Positions 60,662-64,000 of a stretch of DNA of 64,000 nt are shown one piece after another. The notes under the pieces are model-generated. The model did no database searches. It worked only from the letters and a program-made list of their open reading frames with translations, and was not told where the DNA came from. The stretch is taken from NCBI GenBank assembly GCA_024343425.1, contig BRLC01000014.1, positions 248,001-312,000 on the forward strand. The letters run 5' to 3'. How positions within the stretch are numbered: position 1 is the first letter of the stretch; each line of letters opens with the position of its first letter. The DNA comes from Rhizobiaceae bacterium MnEN-MB40S (GTDB lineage: Bacteria; Pseudomonadota; Alphaproteobacteria; Rhizobiales; Rhizobiaceae). A program made the translations under genes and the position numbers.

Positions 60662-61846
60662 ATGAGAAAGAGAACAGCAGGCATCCTCGCCGCTGCCGCG
60701 GCTATCGCCCTCTGCGCCAGCGCGTCATGGGCGCAGGAAACCATCAAGATCGGCAATATCGTCGCAACCGCAGGCGTCCTCAAAAGCGCCGCCGAGCCGA
60801 CGGTCGTCGCAGTCGACATCGCCGTAGACGAAATCAACGCCGCCGGCGGCATCAATGGCAAGCCAATCGAACTGATCCGCTACGATACGGGATCCGACCC
60901 AAAGCAGGCTGCAGTCGCCGCCCGCTCTCTGGCGCAGGACGACAAGGTGCTGGCCATCGTCGGACCGTTCTCGTCCGGCGAAGCTTCCGTGGCGCTGAAC
61001 GACGCCGAGCGCCTCAAGGTTCTTATGATGCCGACGTCGTCCTCGGCGCCGGGCCTGACCGATGGCAAGCGCTACGGCTGGCGCCTGTCGGAAGACGAGT
61101 TCAAGCAGTTCGGTCGTCTGCTTGCCGCCATGAAGAAAGCCGGCATCAAGATGGACACCGCGGAAATCGTCTATATTTCGGAGGAAGTCGTCTCCAACGC
61201 CGCCGGCACCAAGCTCTATCCGGCGCTGCTGGAACAGGCCGGCATCAAGCATGGCGATCCGATCCCGGTCCAGTACAAGAGCTTCGACCTCTCCGCCCAG
61301 GTGGCGAAGATCCTGCAAAGCAACCCGGACATCGTTGCAGTCGCCGCCCTGCCCGGATCTGCTTCCAAGCTGATCGCTGAACTGGATCGCCAGAACTATC
61401 AGGGCCGCGTTATCGGTTCGCAGATCTTCTCCGATCCCAATGTCGTCGAACTCTTCGGTCCCGCCGGCGACCGCACGCTGATGATGGCCGGTTTCTGGAA
61501 AGGAAGAACCCCGGAAAGCCAGGCCTTCAACGACAAGTTCGTCGAACTCGCCAATGAGCGCGGCATCCCGAAAGCCGGCGCTCACCATTCCGACGCACAG
61601 GCCTACGACACCGTCTACCTCATCAAGCAGCTTATGGAAGCGGCCGGAACCACCGGCGATCCGGACAAGCTGCAGGAAGAGCGCGAAGCGCTGGCCGACG
61701 GCATGAAGGGCATCCGCTTCAGCGGAATCCTCGCCGACGATATCTGCTTCGACGGCAACGACGCGGAACTCGCCGGTTACGTCATCGAAATCAAGGACGG
61801 TGAGTGGACGAAGTTCGACGAAGCGCCTGCCGACAAGTGCGACTGA
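60662..61846 (+). CDS. ABC transporter substrate-binding protein, LivK type (system 2)
   Basis: A 394-residue periplasmic receptor with signal peptide (about 1-25, ending SWA-QE). Start at 60662, preceded by AAGGAAC; 60641 is an in-frame alternative. The mature protein begins IKIGNIVATAGVLKSAAEP and shows the HAAT receptor order (INAAGGINGKPIELI, VLAIVGPFSSGEAS, MPTSSSAPGLTD). It closes the liv operon and is followed by a terminator. Confidence 0.9.
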   Translation: MRKRTAGILAAAAAIALCASASWAQETIKIGNIVATAGVLKSAAEPTVVAVDIAVDEINAAGGINGKPIELIRYDTGSDPKQAAVAARSLAQDDKVLAIVGPFSSGEASVALNDAERLKVLMMPTSSSAPGLTDGKRYGWRLSEDEFKQFGRLLAAMKKAGIKMDTAEIVYISEEVVSNAAGTKLYPALLEQAGIKHGDPIPVQYKSFDLSAQVAKILQSNPDIVAVAALPGSASKLIAELDRQNYQGRVIGSQIFSDPNVVELFGPAGDRTLMMAGFWKGRTPESQAFNDKFVELANERGIPKAGAHHSDAQAYDTVYLIKQLMEAAGTTGDPDKLQEEREALADGMKGIRFSGILADDICFDGNDAELAGYVIEIKDGEWTKFDEAPADKCD

Positions 61847-61861
61847 CGGCAGTCGAAACAG

Positions 61862-61886
61862 AACCGCCCCTGCACGGGGCGGTTTT
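61862..61886 (+). terminator. Rho-independent terminator of liv operon 2
   Basis: AACCGCCCC (61862-61870) pairs with GGGGCGGTT (61876-61884) around a TGCAC loop, followed by TT and a pyrimidine-rich run. It lies 15 bp after the livK stop. Confidence 0.75.
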
Positions 61887-61922
61887 CCTCATGCTATGAT
61901 CAGGTTTTAGCGGAGAAACGCC

Positions 61923-63866
61923 ATGGCTTTGAAACCGGTCAAACCCGCCTTTGAAGCACTGGTGTCCGCTTTTTCGTTTCTGGTTCCGGTGACCGCCGTT
62001 GTCTGGGTTTTGTCCGTTCCCCAGAGAATGGGGTTTCTGATCTACCCCGAACAGGTCGCGGCCTTCATGCTGGGCGCCGCCCTGTTTGTCGTTTTCGCCC
62101 GGGACATGAGCGAGAAACGCCCGGCGCGGCAATTGCTCGATTCGGCTCTGGCCATCGCCTCGATGGGGCTCGGCATATATGTCTACATTCGCTTTCCCGT
62201 CCTGACGGAAGACGTCTACCAGTATCCGACCGAAGGCCTCATTCTCGGCATCCTCGTCACCATTCTGGTGCTTGAAGGCCTGCGAAGGGTCGTCGGCTGG
62301 ACGCTTGTCGTCATTACCTTCCTGATGCTACTCTATGCGCTCTACGGCGACTACGTGCCGGGCCCGTTGCGCGGACGCGGCATGGAATTCGGCGACGTGA
62401 TGCGGTTCGTCGGCGCCGACAGCGGAGGAACATGGGGACCGGCGCTGCAGATCGCCGCTTTCGTCGTTGTCATCTTCGTCCTGTTCGGCGGCTTGCTGCT
62501 GGCGATCGGCGGCGGCGAATTCTTCACCCAGGCGGCCATGCGCGTAGCCGGCAGAGGCCCCGGGAACACGGCCAAGGTCGCGGTCGTCGCATCGGGTCTT
62601 TTCGGCTCCATCTCCGGCAGCGCCGTCTCCAACGTGATGTCGACGGGCGTGATGACCATCCCCATGATGAAGCGGTCGGGCTTCAAACCTGCCCAGGCCG
62701 GTGCGATCGAGGCTGTCGCCTCGACGGGCGGACAGCTCGCGCCGCCGGTGATGGGAGCAGCGGCCTTCCTGATGGCCGAACTACTGCAGATGCCCTACCG
62801 GTCGATCCTCCTCGCCGCCATCATACCGGCGATCATCTATTATCTGTCCATTTACGCGCAGATCGACTTCATCGCGCGTCGCGACAAGCACGGCGCCGCG
62901 GACTGGCTGGACCGGGAATCGATGCGGTCCGTCCTGGCGAAGGGCTGGCTGCCCCTGATCGCGATTGTCGTTCTGATCGGAAGCATCTTCACCTGGAACA
63001 AGCGGGCCGAAGTGGCGGCGATCTGGTCCATTGCCGTCATCGTTATCGTATCCGGCAGCCTCTGGCTCGCAGGCAGGGGAAGACCGAAGCTCAGCCCGCG
63101 CGAGATCGCCGCCAACGTCACGAAGACCGGCGGCCAGATTTGCGACATCCTGCTGATTTGCGCCGCGGCCGGGATGATAATTGGCCTGTTGTCCGCGACC
63201 GGCCTCGGATTTTCCCTGTCCTTCTTTCTGATCGGTTTTGGCGGAAAGAGCCTCTTCGGGCTGCTGGTGATAACGGGGCTTGTCGGGATCGTGCTGGGCC
63301 TTGGTCTGCCAACCACGGGCGTGTACCTGCTGCTGGCGTCCATGGCCGCACCGGCGCTGGTGCAACTTGGCATCGAACCGCTCTCCGCGCACATGTTCGT
63401 CTTCTATTACGGAATGCTGTCGATGATCACGCCGCCGATCGCGCTCGCCGCCTTCGCCGCGGCCTCGATTGCAGGCGCGCCGCAACTACAGACCGGCGTG
63501 CAGGCGCTGCGTTTCGGATGGGTCGCCTATCTCCTGCCCTTCCTTTTCGTCTACAAGCCCGGCTTGCTGATGGAAGGCCACTGGTACGAGATCGCTTATG
63601 TCTTCATCAGTTCGCTGACGGCGCTGCTGCTGGTGTGCGGCGGCATGGTCGGCCACGCGCTCACGCCGCTGCGCTGGCCCATGCGGGCGCTCTGGATTAT
63701 CGTGGGGCTGCTGATCATAGCGCCGTTGCGGCAGATCGGCCCGGCCTTTCTGGAATTCTCCGTCTCCGGCCTGGGCCTGGCGATCCTCGCCATCTACTTT
63801 ATTCAGACCCGCACGGTCGCCGAGGCGGCCCGGGGCGAGAAAGTGGCGACAGCTTCGGACACTTGA
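61923..63866 (+). CDS. TRAP transporter fused permease (4TM/12TM type)
   Basis: A 647-residue membrane protein in which the small (four-helix) and large (twelve-helix) TRAP permeases are fused, the form that works with TAXI-type receptors. Marks: ALQIAAFVVVIFVLFGGLLLAIG, GSISGSAVSNVMSTGVMTIPMM near 240, GGQLAPPVMGAAAFLMAE near 275, LGLGLPTTGVYLLLA near 465, and the end MITPPIALAAFAAASIAG. A TAXI-family receptor gene lies just downstream on the opposite strand. Confidence 0.92.
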   Translation: MALKPVKPAFEALVSAFSFLVPVTAVVWVLSVPQRMGFLIYPEQVAAFMLGAALFVVFARDMSEKRPARQLLDSALAIASMGLGIYVYIRFPVLTEDVYQYPTEGLILGILVTILVLEGLRRVVGWTLVVITFLMLLYALYGDYVPGPLRGRGMEFGDVMRFVGADSGGTWGPALQIAAFVVVIFVLFGGLLLAIGGGEFFTQAAMRVAGRGPGNTAKVAVVASGLFGSISGSAVSNVMSTGVMTIPMMKRSGFKPAQAGAIEAVASTGGQLAPPVMGAAAFLMAELLQMPYRSILLAAIIPAIIYYLSIYAQIDFIARRDKHGAADWLDRESMRSVLAKGWLPLIAIVVLIGSIFTWNKRAEVAAIWSIAVIVIVSGSLWLAGRGRPKLSPREIAANVTKTGGQICDILLICAAAGMIIGLLSATGLGFSLSFFLIGFGGKSLFGLLVITGLVGIVLGLGLPTTGVYLLLASMAAPALVQLGIEPLSAHMFVFYYGMLSMITPPIALAAFAAASIAGAPQLQTGVQALRFGWVAYLLPFLFVYKPGLLMEGHWYEIAYVFISSLTALLLVCGGMVGHALTPLRWPMRALWIIVGLLIIAPLRQIGPAFLEFSVSGLGLAILAIYFIQTRTVAEAARGEKVATASDT

Positions 63867-63867
63867 A

Positions 63868-63893
63868 AAAACCGGGGTTGTAGCCCCGGTTTT
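63868..63893. terminator. Bidirectional terminator between convergent TRAP genes
   Basis: AAAACCGGGG (63868-63877) and CCCCGGTTTT (63884-63893) form a ten-pair stem with a TTGTAG loop. The A-run on one side and T-run on the other allow termination in both directions, serving the fused permease and the receptor gene. Confidence 0.8.
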
Positions 63894-63920
63894 CAACGTC
63901 TGTCTGAACTGGTGTTCAGG

Positions 63921-64000
63921 CTATTGTTCGAGCCCCTTTTCCTTGAAGAACGCGATTGCGCCCGGATGATAGGGAATGTCGGCCTTCTTGCCGATCGTCT
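63921..64000 (-). CDS. TAXI-family TRAP receptor, C-terminal fragment (cut by window edge)
   Basis: The last 26 codons of a leftward gene are visible: the reading ends DIPYHPGAIAFFKEKGLEQ and a TAG stop. The PYHPGAIxFYKEKG end is characteristic of TAXI-type periplasmic receptors, the partner of fused TRAP permeases. The gene continues beyond the right edge and is convergent with its presumed permease. Confidence 0.75.
   Translation of the reverse strand, partial: TIGKKADIPYHPGAIAFFKEKGLEQ

Noticed and set aside
1-64000. Transposase, integrase or tRNA-linked attachment site for the catabolic island
   Set aside because: I looked for these at the island and patch borders and saw none; mobility of the island is not supported within this window.

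Overview
The window is a 64 kb piece of a GC-rich alphaproteobacterial genome, most likely Hyphomicrobiales (Rhizobiales). The clues are an IalB-family protein, a matPQMAB-type malonate operon, HdeD and YedK homologues, and many ABC, TRAP and TAXI uptake systems for organic acids and amino-acid-like solutes. Most genes are tightly packed, with ATGA/GTGA stop-start overlaps. I saw no rRNA, tRNA, CRISPR array, complete insertion sequence or replication origin.

Region 1 (1-7.4 kb) is a leftward operon of a long-chain acyl-CoA synthetase followed by a complete Liv-type ABC importer (livG, livH, livM, livK, livF). Near-identical TGAAC-N4-GTTYA operators lie in front of it and beyond its 3' end. 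Region 2 (7.5-12.9 kb) holds housekeeping and envelope genes: an alpha/beta hydrolase, IalB, a Cys-rich membrane protein, a Gly/Ala/Val-rich exported protein, HdeD and a cupin. Region 3 (12.9-19.4 kb) is the malonate operon: TRAP transporter PQM, malonyl-CoA decarboxylase and malonyl-CoA synthetase, facing a GntR/FCD regulator across a perfect palindrome. Region 4 (19.4-23.5 kb) has a serine hydrolase, a cysteine hydrolase, a DUF922-like lipoprotein without its metal motif, and YedK. Region 5 (23.5-28 kb) is an AT-richer accessory patch. It has 45-bp tandem repeats, a secreted polysaccharide lyase-like protein, genes of unknown function, an ORF with an in-frame amber codon, and an MFS remnant.

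Region 6 (28.6-64 kb) is the main interest, a catabolic island of about 35 kb. It encodes an HMG-CoA-lyase-type enzyme, a class III CoA transferase, two isocitrate-lyase/PEP-mutase-family lyases, and a LeuCD-type hydro-lyase. It also has an ATP-dependent hydantoinase (HyuAB), three isochorismatase-fold amidohydrolases, two maleate-isomerase/Asp-Glu-racemase-family proteins, and a PuuE-like deacetylase-fold amidohydrolase. Further members are an MBL hydrolase, two SDRs, a flavin monooxygenase and three GntR regulators, plus importers of the sugar-ABC, Liv-ABC and TRAP/TAXI types.

Five copies of a TTTGTC-nn-(GAC/TAC/TAT)nAA operator lie upstream of the island's main transcription units. That ties the scattered operons into one probable regulon, most likely under the two UTRA-type GntR proteins. 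The gene set fits uptake and hydrolytic opening of a cyclic amide, imide or N-heterocycle to a C4-C6 unsaturated or branched dicarboxylate, which is then hydrated and cleaved by lyases. The actual substrate cannot be read from sequence.
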